Source of the DNA: DATKJY01 sp964540105
Lineage (GTDB): Bacteria; Zixibacteria; MSB-5A5; GN15; FEB-12
NCBI GenBank assembly: GCA_964540105.1
Contig: CAZILL010000003.1
Location: 308,098-372,097, forward strand
Length of the DNA: 64,000 nt
Reading direction: 5' to 3'
Numbering within the stretch: position 1 is the stretch's first letter; each line of letters opens with the position of its first letter. The position numbers and the translations under genes were made by a program. Positions 44,505 to 53,512 of this stretch are shown here, piece by piece. Under the pieces are notes generated by a model that was not told where the DNA came from, made no database searches, and saw only the letters and a list, made by a program, of their open reading frames with translations.

Positions 44505-44727
44505 TCATCATCCTTGCTGACACTGCGAATAGGCATGTTGCCTGTCGTCGCACTCATGCTGCTTTTGTCGGTTCTCTTGCTGCCTATAATTATAACGTCG
44601 GCCGTTGGGCAGCAGCCATCACTTTCGCGTCATTTTTGTTTCCGTTCTCCACGAATTGACTTAACTTTATGAAAGACAAAGGCTAAAAAGCAGGAGAAGA
44701 GATCTGCAGATTCCCGAGCCAGCCGCG

Positions 44728-45147
44728 TTGCGTGGAACCCTCAAGAAGACGGCCGGGGCAGTATGGATGCTGGTTGGGTTGCTCATGTCAGCCAGAGCGA
44801 TGTTCTGGCTACGGGGGACAGGCGGTCAGACGTTCTGGCTCGCTGTGCCGGCCTTGATAATCGGGTACCTGAAGGGGCACTACATCTTCTCCAGATTGGC
44901 GGCGAACAACATCGCTCGCATTGATGCTCTGTCGCCGGAAAAAGAACGTATCTGCATTTTTGCTTTTCAGGCAGTGAATTCGTACATGCTGGTTATCGCG
45001 ATGGCCTCGCTGGGGATTCTTCTTCGCTTCTCATCGCTTCCTCGCGAGTGGCTGGCCGTGATCTACCTTACCATTGGCTCGGGATTGTCCATCGCCGGGA
45101 CTCGCTATCTGCGAAGACAGGACGAGCCCACGCCACGAGAGACCTGA
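44728..45147 (+). CDS. Small integral membrane protein
   Basis: A 139-residue protein with four predicted membrane helices (near 10-28, 35-47, 76-95, 103-120), not assigned to a family. A basic C-terminus ends RRQDEPTPRET. The TTG at 44728 is used, but the nearest ribosome site AGGAGAAG lies about 30 bases upstream, so the true start may be a rarer codon some 6-9 residues earlier. Converges with the deacetylase-like gene, two bases apart. Function unknown. Confidence 0.6.
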   Translation: MRGTLKKTAGAVWMLVGLLMSARAMFWLRGTGGQTFWLAVPALIIGYLKGHYIFSRLAANNIARIDALSPEKERICIFAFQAVNSYMLVIAMASLGILLRFSSLPREWLAVIYLTIGSGLSIAGTRYLRRQDEPTPRET

Positions 45148-45149
45148 TA

Positions 45150-46082
45150 CTACTTTTCTTCCCCTTTTGAACGACTCTTCTCGCTCAGGGCAATCATATC
45201 GAGGAATCCTACTCCACGGCTGCCGTAATAGGATTCCGCGCGGTTGTAGATGTCATCGTTCAGTGCGGCGGAAAGCGGAACAAAACTGTAGCCCTCATCC
45301 TCAAGAGCGTTCAGGAGATCGTCGAGATACACTGCGTTCAATCTGTTTGCTCTCAGGAGGAGTATCTGCCTGACCGGACGACCCGCGATCCGGAGCGCCA
45401 TTTTCTCAGCCCGTTCAACCGCGTCGAGCACGTGATTGACGTATTCATTCATGAGCTGGAAATATCCGCCTGAGTCAATCCCTTTCCCCATTTTCTCCAG
45501 CGACATGTTGTACAAATAGTCGTCTGGGACCACGGTCGCGTGGGCTATCGTCGTCCGCTTGCTCCCCAGGTACTTGGTCACACGCTTCTTGATCGCTGGT
45601 GATGATCCGTAGTGAAGATACGGGAAGCGAAAGTACCTCCCACGCTGCCCAAAGTCGGAGAGCATCGATTCGATCGATTCTGCGCCCTTGTCGATTTCGA
45701 CGAGGAACTGCTCCCCGGAGAGCTCATTGACATCCTGATTGGAATAGGTCATGCTTCCAAGCAGGTGGCCGCCGTTCAGCCACTCTCCGGTGAGATCGAA
45801 ATCATTGCCAATGTTAGCGCCCACGACAAAGCCTGTCCCTTTTACAGAGTGTTTGGCAAGCGCTTCAAGCAATTGACGGGTGATCTCCCTGACGGGAACA
45901 TCCCCGAAGGATTGTGCTGCAGGAAGTTCATTGAAGGTGACCGCCATTTCCTTCGTTCCCCGACTGCGATGAGCAGCCTCCCCCTGCGCGTGAGCAAGTT
46001 GAAGCGGCAGTGACGCAGCCACCGCTGCGGCGAAGAAGCCCAACCACCGATAACGCGACCAGCGACGGGTGGTACCCATCAC
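45150..46082 (-). CDS. Secreted NodB/polysaccharide deacetylase-fold protein lacking catalytic residues
   Basis: A 310-residue exported protein (signal peptide to about residue 32, QLAHAQG). It matches the NodB fold along its length: the first motif TFDDGP is replaced by TFNELP (Asp 51 and 52 positions are Asn and Glu), the metal motif NHTxSH by SMTYSN (both His lost, Met 111 and Asn 115), the RFPY motif remains, and the late LLLH is LLLR. Thus the metal triad and the catalytic acid/base are absent, pointing to a non-enzymatic glycan-binding or scaffold role. Its ATG overlaps the pyruvate kinase stop by 4 bases. Confidence 0.82.
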   Translation of the reverse strand: MMGTTRRWSRYRWLGFFAAAVAASLPLQLAHAQGEAAHRSRGTKEMAVTFNELPAAQSFGDVPVREITRQLLEALAKHSVKGTGFVVGANIGNDFDLTGEWLNGGHLLGSMTYSNQDVNELSGEQFLVEIDKGAESIESMLSDFGQRGRYFRFPYLHYGSSPAIKKRVTKYLGSKRTTIAHATVVPDDYLYNMSLEKMGKGIDSGGYFQLMNEYVNHVLDAVERAEKMALRIAGRPVRQILLLRANRLNAVYLDDLLNALEDEGYSFVPLSAALNDDIYNRAESYYGSRGVGFLDMIALSEKSRSKGEEK

Positions 46083-47491
46083 CAGACTACCTCGTGGTAC
46101 ATCATGAAATTCGTAGGGAGCGTCGAACCGAACGGCGCCCCGCCCGTGATGATGACCCTGTCCTTCCTTCGCGCCAAGCCGAATTCCCGACAGAGCTTGT
46201 TGACTGTTGCCAGCATGTCGTTGAACGAATCAGGCTGCTTGATATTGATCGGATAGACTGACCGAAACAATGAAAGACGGCGCATGACGTCGCGATCCGG
46301 CGTGAGCGCAACGACGACCTGCGGCGGGTACATGTTCGAAATCATCTCTGCCGTGAATCCTGATGTCGTGAAAGCGAATATCACTTTTGTCTCGCACTGA
46401 TTGTGTGAACGGCTCACGGATTCAGCGATGGCGTAAGGAATTACGGACCCGTTCTTCGCTGACACTGTTCCATGACTCGGTGTTTCTGATGACGGCTCGG
46501 TGGCGTTGATCACGGCGGCCATAGTCCTGACCGCCTCTTCCGGGTATTTCCCGGTCGCGGTTTCTGCCGAGAGCATAACCGCATCGGCGTAATCGAACAC
46601 GGCCGAGGCCACGTCATTGATCTCAGCACGCGTCGCCCTGGGGGAGAAACGCATCGATTCGAGCATCTGGGTCGCTACAATCACGGGCTTATGATGCTGG
46701 TTTGCCAATGCGATAATCCGCTTTTGAAGAGTCGGCAACTCTGCTGGTGGCAATTCCACTCCAAGATCACCTCTCGCCACCATCACTCCGTCGGCCAGAT
46801 CCATGATCTCGTCCAGCGCCGCGATTGCCTCCCGTTTCTCCAGCTTGGCAATTATCTTTTGTCTTCCTCCGATGCGGTTTATTAGCGACCGAGCCGTCTT
46901 GATATCTTCTCCAGATCGCACGAACGAGAGTGCGATGTAGTCGGCATCGAGTGAAACTGCTGTTCTGATATCATCGCGATCCTTGGCTGTGATGGTCGGG
47001 ATAGGCAGGGCGCTATCCGGAAGATTTATCCCCTTACCGGGCAACAGCGTCCCTGGGTTCAACGCGCGGACCGCGAGGGCGTCTTGTGTAGTCGACTGAA
47101 CTTCAAACCCAACATTGCCGTCGTCGATGAAGACCCTCTCTCCCTTCTTGACGGACTTGATGATCGCCGGATGGTTGACCCCGACTATCCCGTTCGGCAG
47201 ATTTGATTTGCCGGCAGTGAGGACAAGCTTCCCACCCTTTTGAACTTTCAATTCACCGGTGAACCGTTCGAGTCGCAGCTTTGGTCCGGAGATGTCAACC
47301 AGAAGTCCAACTGGATATTTTGCCTTCGCAACCCCATTGTAGATCGTGGCCGCGGCTCCGATAAAGTCGGCCGGGTTCCCGTGGGAACAGTTGATGCGAA
47401 AGGCGTTGACTCCGGCGTTCACCAGCCGGGCGATAGTGGCCGGGTCATTGACGGCCGGGCCGAACGTTGCGAGTATCTTAGTCTTTTTCAT
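46079..47491 (-). CDS. pyk: Pyruvate kinase
   Basis: Converts phosphoenolpyruvate and ADP to pyruvate and ATP, the last step of glycolysis. From the ATG at 47491 the protein has 470 residues beginning MKKTKILATFGPAVNDP; a GTG 8 codons upstream (47515) is possible. Seen are the substrate loop FRINCSHGN, the B-domain (GVNHPAIIKSVKKG), KIIAKLEKREAI with the phosphoryl-transfer Lys, MVARGDLGVELP and the ATQMLESM signature. The C-terminal allosteric domain is complete. It is translationally coupled to the deacetylase-fold gene, an unusual pairing. Confidence 0.95.
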   Translation of the reverse strand: MKKTKILATFGPAVNDPATIARLVNAGVNAFRINCSHGNPADFIGAAATIYNGVAKAKYPVGLLVDISGPKLRLERFTGELKVQKGGKLVLTAGKSNLPNGIVGVNHPAIIKSVKKGERVFIDDGNVGFEVQSTTQDALAVRALNPGTLLPGKGINLPDSALPIPTITAKDRDDIRTAVSLDADYIALSFVRSGEDIKTARSLINRIGGRQKIIAKLEKREAIAALDEIMDLADGVMVARGDLGVELPPAELPTLQKRIIALANQHHKPVIVATQMLESMRFSPRATRAEINDVASAVFDYADAVMLSAETATGKYPEEAVRTMAAVINATEPSSETPSHGTVSAKNGSVIPYAIAESVSRSHNQCETKVIFAFTTSGFTAEMISNMYPPQVVVALTPDRDVMRRLSLFRSVYPINIKQPDSFNDMLATVNKLCREFGLARRKDRVIITGGAPFGSTLPTNFMMYHEVVW

Positions 47492-47740
47492 ACTCTCAGT
47501 AATATCGGCGGACACTCTTCATTCAACAAAAAAGAGTCCCTTACGTGACGGAAGTCGCAAATTCGGGGACTTCGCCTACTCGATAACCGTCTCAGCAGAA
47601 ACGCTTTACGATATAATTGCACTTGCGGTGTGCATTTGATGAAGCTAACACTGGCATTCTCACGTACAATGCAGTATATTAGAATCTCCTGTAGAGAAGG
47701 TAATCAGAAAAGGAACTTTCGTCCGGAGGGGAAGGATGGG

Positions 47741-48121
47741 ATGGGATGCATGAACAATAAGAGAGTCTTGATAGCCGTCAACAATATGATCTTCACCTCA
47801 AAGATCATGTCTGTTCTGGATGGAATGGAAGCCGAAGGGATCAAAGCCATTCGCTCCGAGGAAATCTTCACTAAGGCCCAGGAGTTGCGGCCCGACCTGA
47901 TCATTATCGACCTCAATCTCAATGGTATCGAAGCCCCTTCTTTGATCAACAAGCTTCGCTCATACGGCGCGACATCAAAGATTCCCATCGTCTGTTACTC
48001 CCCACACATCATGGTCGACCAGATGAAGGCGGCTATGTCGGCCGGAGCGACAGAAGTGCTCCCGAACGCCAAGATGACATCCCGCATGCAGCAGATTCTC
48101 GGCAAATACATCACAAACTGA
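47741..48121 (+). CDS. Stand-alone response-regulator receiver domain, partly degenerate
   Basis: A 127-residue single receiver domain. I choose the ATG at 47741, about 10 bases after GGAGGGG; an earlier in-frame ATG at 47630 has no ribosome site. The phospho-acceptor is kept (Asp 57 in LIIIDLNLNG) but the acidic pair at the end of the first strand is Asn 14-Asn 15 (IAVNNM), so metal binding and phosphorylation are doubtful. The switch residue in VCYSP and the Lys in LPNAKMT are near their usual places. Likely a phosphorylation-independent adaptor. Confidence 0.78.
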   Translation: MGCMNNKRVLIAVNNMIFTSKIMSVLDGMEAEGIKAIRSEEIFTKAQELRPDLIIIDLNLNGIEAPSLINKLRSYGATSKIPIVCYSPHIMVDQMKAAMSAGATEVLPNAKMTSRMQQILGKYITN

Positions 48122-48193
48122 CGTCGCGGCGACAAAGGGAGCCTTGCGCAGCGCGATGCCTTCAGCGTTTTCATCGACAACAAGGAGCACTCA

Positions 48194-48688
48194 ATGACTC
48201 ATGAAGAACGAATGCAGAAGACCGAATCTTATGGCAGAGCCGCTGAGACTTTGCACGAAGCGCTCAAGAAGTTCCCAAAGGACATGTGGCAATTCAGACC
48301 CGCTTCGAACCGGTGGAGTATTCATGAGATCATCGTGCACATAGCCGACGCTGAAGCCAATAGCTATGTCCGTTGCCGCACATTCATCGCGCAACCCGGA
48401 CACACAATTATGGCCTACGAACAGGATCAATGGGCGGCTGCGTTGAAGTACCACAGTCAGAGCGCAGATGATGCCTTGGCTCTGTTTGGGTTACTGCGGA
48501 AGATGTCGTACGACTTGGTGAAAGATCTCCCTGCCGATCTTTGGCCGACACTCGTCATTACCCACCCCGAAAGTGGCCTCATGACCTTCGACAAATGGCT
48601 CGCTATCTATGAGCACCATATTCCCGGGCATATCGATCAGATGAGTCGTAACTACGACATCTGGCGAGAACGAAACCGCCACGAATAG
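48194..48688 (+). CDS. DinB/YfiT-like putative metal enzyme
   Basis: A 164-residue four-helix-bundle protein of the DinB superfamily. The metal-binding histidines are visible in SIHEIIVHIADAE and in EHHIPGHIDQM; NRWSIHEI is a typical start of the motif. Members include bacillithiol and mycothiol-dependent transferases and many unassigned proteins. Start ATG at 48194 has AAGGAG 7 bases before it. It follows the receiver gene by 72 bases and faces a small lipoprotein gene. Confidence 0.9.
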   Translation: MTHEERMQKTESYGRAAETLHEALKKFPKDMWQFRPASNRWSIHEIIVHIADAEANSYVRCRTFIAQPGHTIMAYEQDQWAAALKYHSQSADDALALFGLLRKMSYDLVKDLPADLWPTLVITHPESGLMTFDKWLAIYEHHIPGHIDQMSRNYDIWRERNRHE

Positions 48689-48694
48689 GGGGTG

Positions 48695-49051
48695 CTACTT
48701 GCCGTCGGCCTCGAAACGACCGGTCTCCTCAATCGTGACGGAATAACCGCTTACTTCCGACGGAATCTCCCGCTCAATCTCCTGAGTCTTCTTCTCGACG
48801 AAGACAACAAGGCATGGTTTCCCTCGGAATTCTCCTATGCCAGTTCCGACCACGCCTGCAATACTCATCCAGTGCGGCGTGTTGTCGCGCAGCACATCTT
48901 CAAGACTCTTGTTCAGAACGACACCTCGCGCATTCTCTTGGTTTGTCTTTCCCTTTTCTGGTTGCGACGAGGGTCCGCACCCGAGCATCGCGACAATAAT
49001 GACCCCGCAATGCAAGCGGAACCTGTTAGTCTCAAACAATACAACCTTCAT
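48695..49051 (-). CDS. Small lipoprotein homologous to the N-domain of the neighbouring protease
   Basis: A 118-residue lipoprotein with lipobox MLGCGPSS (Cys near 25). Residues 62-118 (SIAGVVGTGIGEFRGKP to EETGRFEADG) match residues about 68-118 of the trypsin-like lipoprotein encoded just upstream (QISGVVGTGTSLDDNGNP to EETGAFTAM). It is therefore a free copy of that enzyme's pro-region-like domain, without the peptidase. It might inhibit, chaperone or localise the enzyme; this is inference. The two genes lie 84 bases apart with a hairpin between. Confidence 0.75.
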   Translation of the reverse strand: MKVVLFETNRFRLHCGVIIVAMLGCGPSSQPEKGKTNQENARGVVLNKSLEDVLRDNTPHWMSIAGVVGTGIGEFRGKPCLVVFVEKKTQEIEREIPSEVSGYSVTIEETGRFEADGK

Positions 49052-49085
49052 TTCTCCAGTTCACTCAAGGTTCGCTCCAAATAGA

Positions 49086-49112
49086 ACGCGGGAACCGTGA
49101 TGGTCCCCGCGT
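49086..49112 (-). terminator. Hairpin between protease gene and small lipoprotein gene
   Basis: ACGCGGG (49086-49092) and CCCGCGT (49106-49112) pair, extended by ACC/GGT in the loop; the minus strand continues TCTATTTGG. It starts 24 bases past the protease stop. Confidence 0.6.
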
Positions 49113-49135
49113 GGCCGCACAAAATACGCCGTCGT

Positions 49136-50164
49136 CTACTGTGAGCAGATTGTCACCGCAAACCGTGACAATACAGGGCCGATCGGGTTGCACACCGCAT
49201 TCCCCTGGGTCGTTCCGGCAAACAGAAGCCCCACAGGACTATTGCTCGAATTGTTTGTAACCACGAGAGAACCGGAATCACCGGATTTCGTGAATCCCTT
49301 GGTGGTCATGAACTGTCCTGTGAAGGTCGCGGTCCCACCGGTGTACCCGACGTTCACGGTCACATTGATCGAGGAGATGGTGGCCGTGGTCAGGGATGTC
49401 GTCCGCCCTACCTTCTTGATCGCAAGATTAAGTGATGGCGACACGATTGTCGACCCGGGGAGTCCGTAGTAGGCCGCTGGAGTCGCACAGGTGTTGGCCG
49501 TGCCCGCGGTATAAGCTGCGATCGCGGCATCCATGGTATTCGAAGAGCCGCCAAAAGTGATCCTCTGGAAGTCAGATAGGGTCGCTACCTGCCCCGAAGC
49601 CCCGCATCTCTTGTCGTACCGACCCGGCTGATCGATCTTTTCGCCGATAGCGGCTGCGTTCTGACGGGCTAAAACGTGATTATTGCTCAGGATGTAACGT
49701 TGGCCCCCTTTGACAACTACACAGCCAATTGTGCCCGATGCACACTCATTATCATTGCCAACTGATACGCCGATCGGCACAGGACGATACGTGCCCGTCA
49801 GCGCCATCGCCGTAAAGGCTCCGGTCTCTTCGAAGGCCACGGGGACATCTTCTATCTTCGTGGAGATCTTCCCGGCTGGAAGCGTGCCGTTTGTGAACAC
49901 GCGGATGACTGGATTGCCGTTATCATCCAGACTTGTACCGGTGCCGACCACGCCGCTGATCTGAAGCAGTTCGGCCGTGTGAGCATCCTGGACAGATATC
50001 GCGTGTGCAATTGCGGCCGCATTACCGGGAAGCAGTTTCGCCAGATCAGCGTTCTGGTCGGGGCCTGTAGCATTCTGCGAGCAGCCAACCCAGAACATCG
50101 CTGTTGCCATGACCAGCAGGATAATGGACGCTACAAATAGTAGATTACGACGCGTCTTTCTCAT
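49136..50164 (-). CDS. Trypsin-like serine protease lipoprotein
   Basis: A 342-residue exported lipoprotein (lipobox FWVGCSQ, Cys near 28). After a linker and the pro-like domain GVVGTGTSLDDNG comes a chymotrypsin-fold peptidase: His in LSNNHVLA, Asp in NTMDAAIA, Ser in KSGDSGSLVV, plus KKVGRTTSLTTATI typical of Nal1/trypsin-like bacterial members. Six cysteines suggest disulfides in the periplasm or at the surface. Substrate unknown. Its N-domain is duplicated as a separate small lipoprotein next door. Confidence 0.88.
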   Translation of the reverse strand: MRKTRRNLLFVASIILLVMATAMFWVGCSQNATGPDQNADLAKLLPGNAAAIAHAISVQDAHTAELLQISGVVGTGTSLDDNGNPVIRVFTNGTLPAGKISTKIEDVPVAFEETGAFTAMALTGTYRPVPIGVSVGNDNECASGTIGCVVVKGGQRYILSNNHVLARQNAAAIGEKIDQPGRYDKRCGASGQVATLSDFQRITFGGSSNTMDAAIAAYTAGTANTCATPAAYYGLPGSTIVSPSLNLAIKKVGRTTSLTTATISSINVTVNVGYTGGTATFTGQFMTTKGFTKSGDSGSLVVTNNSSNSPVGLLFAGTTQGNAVCNPIGPVLSRFAVTICSQ

Positions 50165-50823
50165 CGTCTGTTCCTTCCAGAGGTTCGTTGGTTTACTTAT
50201 TGTCAGTCACTCATCGGTCCGCCGACCACCGTGAGATCTTGTGAAGGTACCGGCGTTCAGCGCCTATGGTGACGCAAGGGGTGCGCGGCGCACCTGTCTC
50301 ATTTCAGATATGCTGTATTGTTCCGTCCGCCTCCTTTCTCAATGCCTGCGCGAAGGACAATAGTCATCACTGTTTGCACGGCATTCCATGCTACCCCTCG
50401 CGATCGGTCTGTTTCCGTTTCCGATCGAGGAGCAACTTCGGCATCGCCTGTGCGTCTTGAACCCAGGCCTGCCATATTTCTCTCAAGATATCAAATCCGA
50501 GGCATGAGCCCCGGTCAACGAACTTTCACTCATAATGCGGAACCCGCGCATAGGCGCGTTATATAAATCTATTCGAGTCTCTATTATTGAGCAACAAGTA
50601 TTTTCATTTCCAGGCGACCATTTCTCAAGCGCCGCGGCATTCGAAGCGCCGCGCACGAATGCCACCCGGGGCTCGTCCATGAATCGTGTCCCCTGGTCTC
50701 ATCCGTGACCGCCTCGTCAGTGCAGATCAGCTCAATCTTATCGCAGGCGTTTTTCCTTGACTATGCCTGATCACTTACGGTAAATACTTGAAATGAACAG
50801 ATAGGTGTCCATGCAGGAAAACT
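50165..50823. other. Long intergenic region
   Basis: Divergent gap between the protease and PBP1A. No open frame with a ribosome site is seen. A short hairpin GGTGCGCGGCGCACC is near 50279-50293. TTGACT at 50757 followed after 18 bases by TAAATA is a weak promoter candidate for PBP1A, and AGGAAA stands before its ATG. Confidence 0.35.
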
Positions 50824-52953
50824 ATGATATTCGGTGAACATCGGCTCCGCAACTCTATCCTTGTCCTGTTGATCCTCAGCGTGATCTTCGTGACGATTCT
50901 CGCCCTGCGGACATACGAGATCTACCAGTCCGACCTCCCTTCGTTCGAGCAGCTGCACAACATCGAGCCGAGTTTGAATACGAAAGTGTATGATCGCAAC
51001 GGCTTGTTATTGAAGGAATTCTTTAGTGAAAACCGCGCTCTGACACCGTTTAGCGAGATGCCGCGACCGCTCGTCGAGATGCTGATCGCCACAGAAGACC
51101 AAGAGTTCTACAACCATTGGGGAATCAATCTCCAGCGGGCCGCGATTGTAGCCTTCACCAATCTTCTCAATCTACAGCTCAGAGCGGGAGCTTCAACCAT
51201 CACCCAGCAACTGTCGAGGATGCTGTTTCTGACTCAGCAAAAAACATTCGAGCGGAAGATCAAAGAAGCGCTGACTGCGATAAAGCTTGAGCGAAACTAT
51301 TCTAAAGACGAAATCCTCGAGATGTACTTGAACCAGTACTACTTCAGTCGAGGAGCTTACGGAGTTGCCGCTGCCGCACATTTGTTTTTCAACAAGCAAC
51401 CGTCGCAGCTCGATCTCAATGAGTGCGCGATTTTGATTGGTTTGCTCAAGGGTCCGAACATCAATTCACCAATTAACAATCCTGACAAATCGCTCAAGGC
51501 ACGGAACCGAGTTCTCTACAGCTATTACCAATGGGGTGGAGTCGACGAGCGCACGTACGACTCTCTTAAGAACGAATCCCTCAAAGTCTCCTCACCCAGC
51601 GAAAAGACCGGCAGCGCTCCTTACTTCACCGAGAGCATTCGCAGGTACCTTCTGGACAAGTACGGCGAGTCCATTCTCTACTCGGGTGGCCTGAAAGTCT
51701 ACACATCCCTCGACGCAGGCTTACAGCGCGCATCCGAAATGGCGGTCAACAGAAAGATTGACTCGCTCCGTAACCAGGTGGGACACTATCGGGGCCTCCA
51801 TGATCCCTCGTATAGCTACTTTTTGCCCGACACGCTTGACGCCTTCGGTCATCCGATTCGCGCAAGCAAGATGGTTCAGGGAGCGTTTGTAGCGATCGAT
51901 AATTCTAACGGCGACATCCTGGCGATGGTCGGTGGTCGGTCGTATGAAGAGTCTGAGTTCAATCGCGCCACTCAAGCGCTCCGCCAACCGGGGTCTTCCT
52001 TCAAACCCTTCGTCTATACGGCTTGTATAGATAATGGCTTCAAGACGAGTGATATCGTCGATGACAATCCAATCGTGCTGGATATCCCCGGCTCGAAACA
52101 ATGGCGCCCGCACAACTACGACGATAAGTTCCTCGGACCACTCACACTTCGCGACGCTTTACGGCTCTCGCGGAACTTGGCCACCATCCGCCTCCTGCTG
52201 AAAGCGACTCCGGAACAGGCGATCTTTTACGCCCAAAAACTAGGAATCACGACTCGTTTGGCGCCCGTGCCATCGTTGGCAATCGGTGTCGGGGAAGTGC
52301 GCCTGATCGAACTTGTGTCGGCGTATTCGACCTTTCCCAATAAGGGCGTTCATATCCCGTACCGAATGATCCACAAGATCGTCGATCGTTACGGGAAGGT
52401 CCTTGAGGATAACTCGGCGATCCAGAAGAATGAGGTTCTTTCGGCTCAGACCGCCTTCATCATGGTCGATCTGATGCGCTCTGTGGTCGATGCCGGGACC
52501 GCCCAGCGCGCCCGCTGGATGGGTTTCACGAGACCCGCCGGAGGCAAGACGGGCACATCCGATAACTTCTGCGACAATTGGTTTGTTGGCTACACACCAC
52601 AGATTACTGCGGGGGTCTGGATCGGATTTGACGACAAGACCTCGCTGGGGGGTGGTGAAGACGGCGCCCGTAACGCGGTGCCGATCTGGACGGATTTCAT
52701 GATGGCCGCTCACGATTCGCTTCCGATCGCAGACTTCGAAGAACCGGAAGGGATAGTTCATCTCGATGTATGCGTGGAATCGGGTGAGCTTGCGACGGAT
52801 CGCTGCCCGACCGTCCGAGCCGACGTTTTTACTGTCACTAATCAACCGACCGCCGCCTGCCATCTTCACCCATCGCGCGGTCAGTACCGCCCGACCGACA
52901 GAAATCGTAAGGTTCAGGAACCCGACTCGCTGAAAAGTCGCGGCCACTTCTGA
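50824..52953 (+). CDS. Class A penicillin-binding protein (PBP1A type)
   Basis: Polymerises and cross-links peptidoglycan at the outer face of the inner membrane. One N-terminal helix (about 10-28) anchors it; the GT51 transglycosylase domain has catalytic Glu 91 in IATEDQEFYNHWG and AGASTITQQLSR; the transpeptidase has SSFK (Ser 391, Lys 394), SRN (449-451) and KTGTS (575-579). The 709-residue length is usual. It has no OB-fold insert of the long proteobacterial PBP1A and ends in a basic tail. tRNA-Leu follows. Confidence 0.95.
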   Translation: MIFGEHRLRNSILVLLILSVIFVTILALRTYEIYQSDLPSFEQLHNIEPSLNTKVYDRNGLLLKEFFSENRALTPFSEMPRPLVEMLIATEDQEFYNHWGINLQRAAIVAFTNLLNLQLRAGASTITQQLSRMLFLTQQKTFERKIKEALTAIKLERNYSKDEILEMYLNQYYFSRGAYGVAAAAHLFFNKQPSQLDLNECAILIGLLKGPNINSPINNPDKSLKARNRVLYSYYQWGGVDERTYDSLKNESLKVSSPSEKTGSAPYFTESIRRYLLDKYGESILYSGGLKVYTSLDAGLQRASEMAVNRKIDSLRNQVGHYRGLHDPSYSYFLPDTLDAFGHPIRASKMVQGAFVAIDNSNGDILAMVGGRSYEESEFNRATQALRQPGSSFKPFVYTACIDNGFKTSDIVDDNPIVLDIPGSKQWRPHNYDDKFLGPLTLRDALRLSRNLATIRLLLKATPEQAIFYAQKLGITTRLAPVPSLAIGVGEVRLIELVSAYSTFPNKGVHIPYRMIHKIVDRYGKVLEDNSAIQKNEVLSAQTAFIMVDLMRSVVDAGTAQRARWMGFTRPAGGKTGTSDNFCDNWFVGYTPQITAGVWIGFDDKTSLGGGEDGARNAVPIWTDFMMAAHDSLPIADFEEPEGIVHLDVCVESGELATDRCPTVRADVFTVTNQPTAACHLHPSRGQYRPTDRNRKVQEPDSLKSRGHF

Positions 52954-53054
52954 TGACCGGAATGGGGGACAGATTCTCATCCACGACGACGCTCTTGGGT
53001 GTTGACTGAGAGTGAGGCAGGCGTTATCATTGCCAGTCAATGTGACGCCAGCCT

Positions 53055-53138
53055 GCCGGAGTGGTGAAATTGGTAGACGCAGGGGACTCAAAATCCCCCG
53101 GTAGCAATACCATGTCGGTTCGATTCCGACCTCCGGCA
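53055..53138 (+). tRNA. tRNA-Leu (CAA)
   Basis: An 84-nt class II tRNA: acceptor GCCGGAG/CTCCGGC, D arm with TTGGTAGACGC, anticodon stem GGGGA/TCCCC and loop CTCAAAA (anticodon CAA), a long variable arm, T-arm CGGTTCGATTCCG. CCA not encoded. Its 3' end is repeated at 63015-63029, marking it as a probable island attachment site. Confidence 0.97.
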
Positions 53139-53139
53139 T
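53125..53139 (+). repeat. Left direct repeat (attL-like) in tRNA-Leu 3' end
   Basis: TCCGACCTCCGGCAT, the last 14 bases of tRNA-Leu plus one, is identical and in the same orientation at 63015-63029, 9,890 bases away. This is the usual footprint of integration into a tRNA 3' end. Confidence 0.7.
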
Positions 53140-53425
53140 GCATAGACTTTACCGTCCATCGGTATCCGGTACAAATAGCAGGTCGCCTTCCCCTGAGTCC
53201 TATCAATATCGATGCGGTGTACGAAGGCGCGGAGTAGTCCCTCCTTCTTCAGCGCCGGCGCTGAAGCCATGACCGAATCGAATTCATTCAGCAGACTAAG
53301 CGTGCTCTTTGTGGCGGCGCGTATATCCACCGGCCGTGATGGTGCACTGGAACTGTTTGTAGCTCTCCCTCAATCACTCGCTGCTCCGCGGACAGCGAAT
53401 CAAAACGGTCCTTCAGGAACTCGAC
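53139..53425 (-). pseudogene. Decayed C-terminal part of a large serine recombinase
   Basis: Reading the minus strand from about 53425, one frame gives a coiled segment FLKDRFDSLSAEQRVIEGEL, then a frameshift near 53340 leads into LLNEFDSVMASAPALKKEG and LLRAFVHRIDIDRTQGKA, a C-terminal pattern of large serine recombinases (catalytic and zinc-ribbon parts are gone). The remaining frame then runs antisense into tRNA-Leu. I infer an integrase relic at the left island edge. Family assignment rests on short motifs. Confidence 0.5.
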
Positions 53426-53512
53426 CGGCCGCATGGGGCTCATGGAGGTAAGACGCCTTACGAGGCACTCAGAACCATGCTTGACTCGAAAAAGAGTGTC
53501 TCAATTGCTTGA
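53417..53512 (+). pseudogene. Last 30 or so codons of an rve-type transposase
   Basis: The plus-strand frame gives ELDRPHGAHGGKTPYEALRT followed by MLDSKKSVSIA and a stop at 53510-53512. The RPH..x..GKTPYE pattern is the C-terminus of DDE transposases of the IS481/IS3 integrase-core group. Nothing upstream in this frame is open, so only the tail survives, abutting the recombinase relic. Confidence 0.5.

Noticed and set aside
52240..53139. 299-codon minus-strand frame starting MPEVGIEPT
   Set aside because: Starts in the antisense of tRNA-Leu and runs antisense through PBP1A; the N-terminus is the well-known false product of a tRNA-Leu complement.
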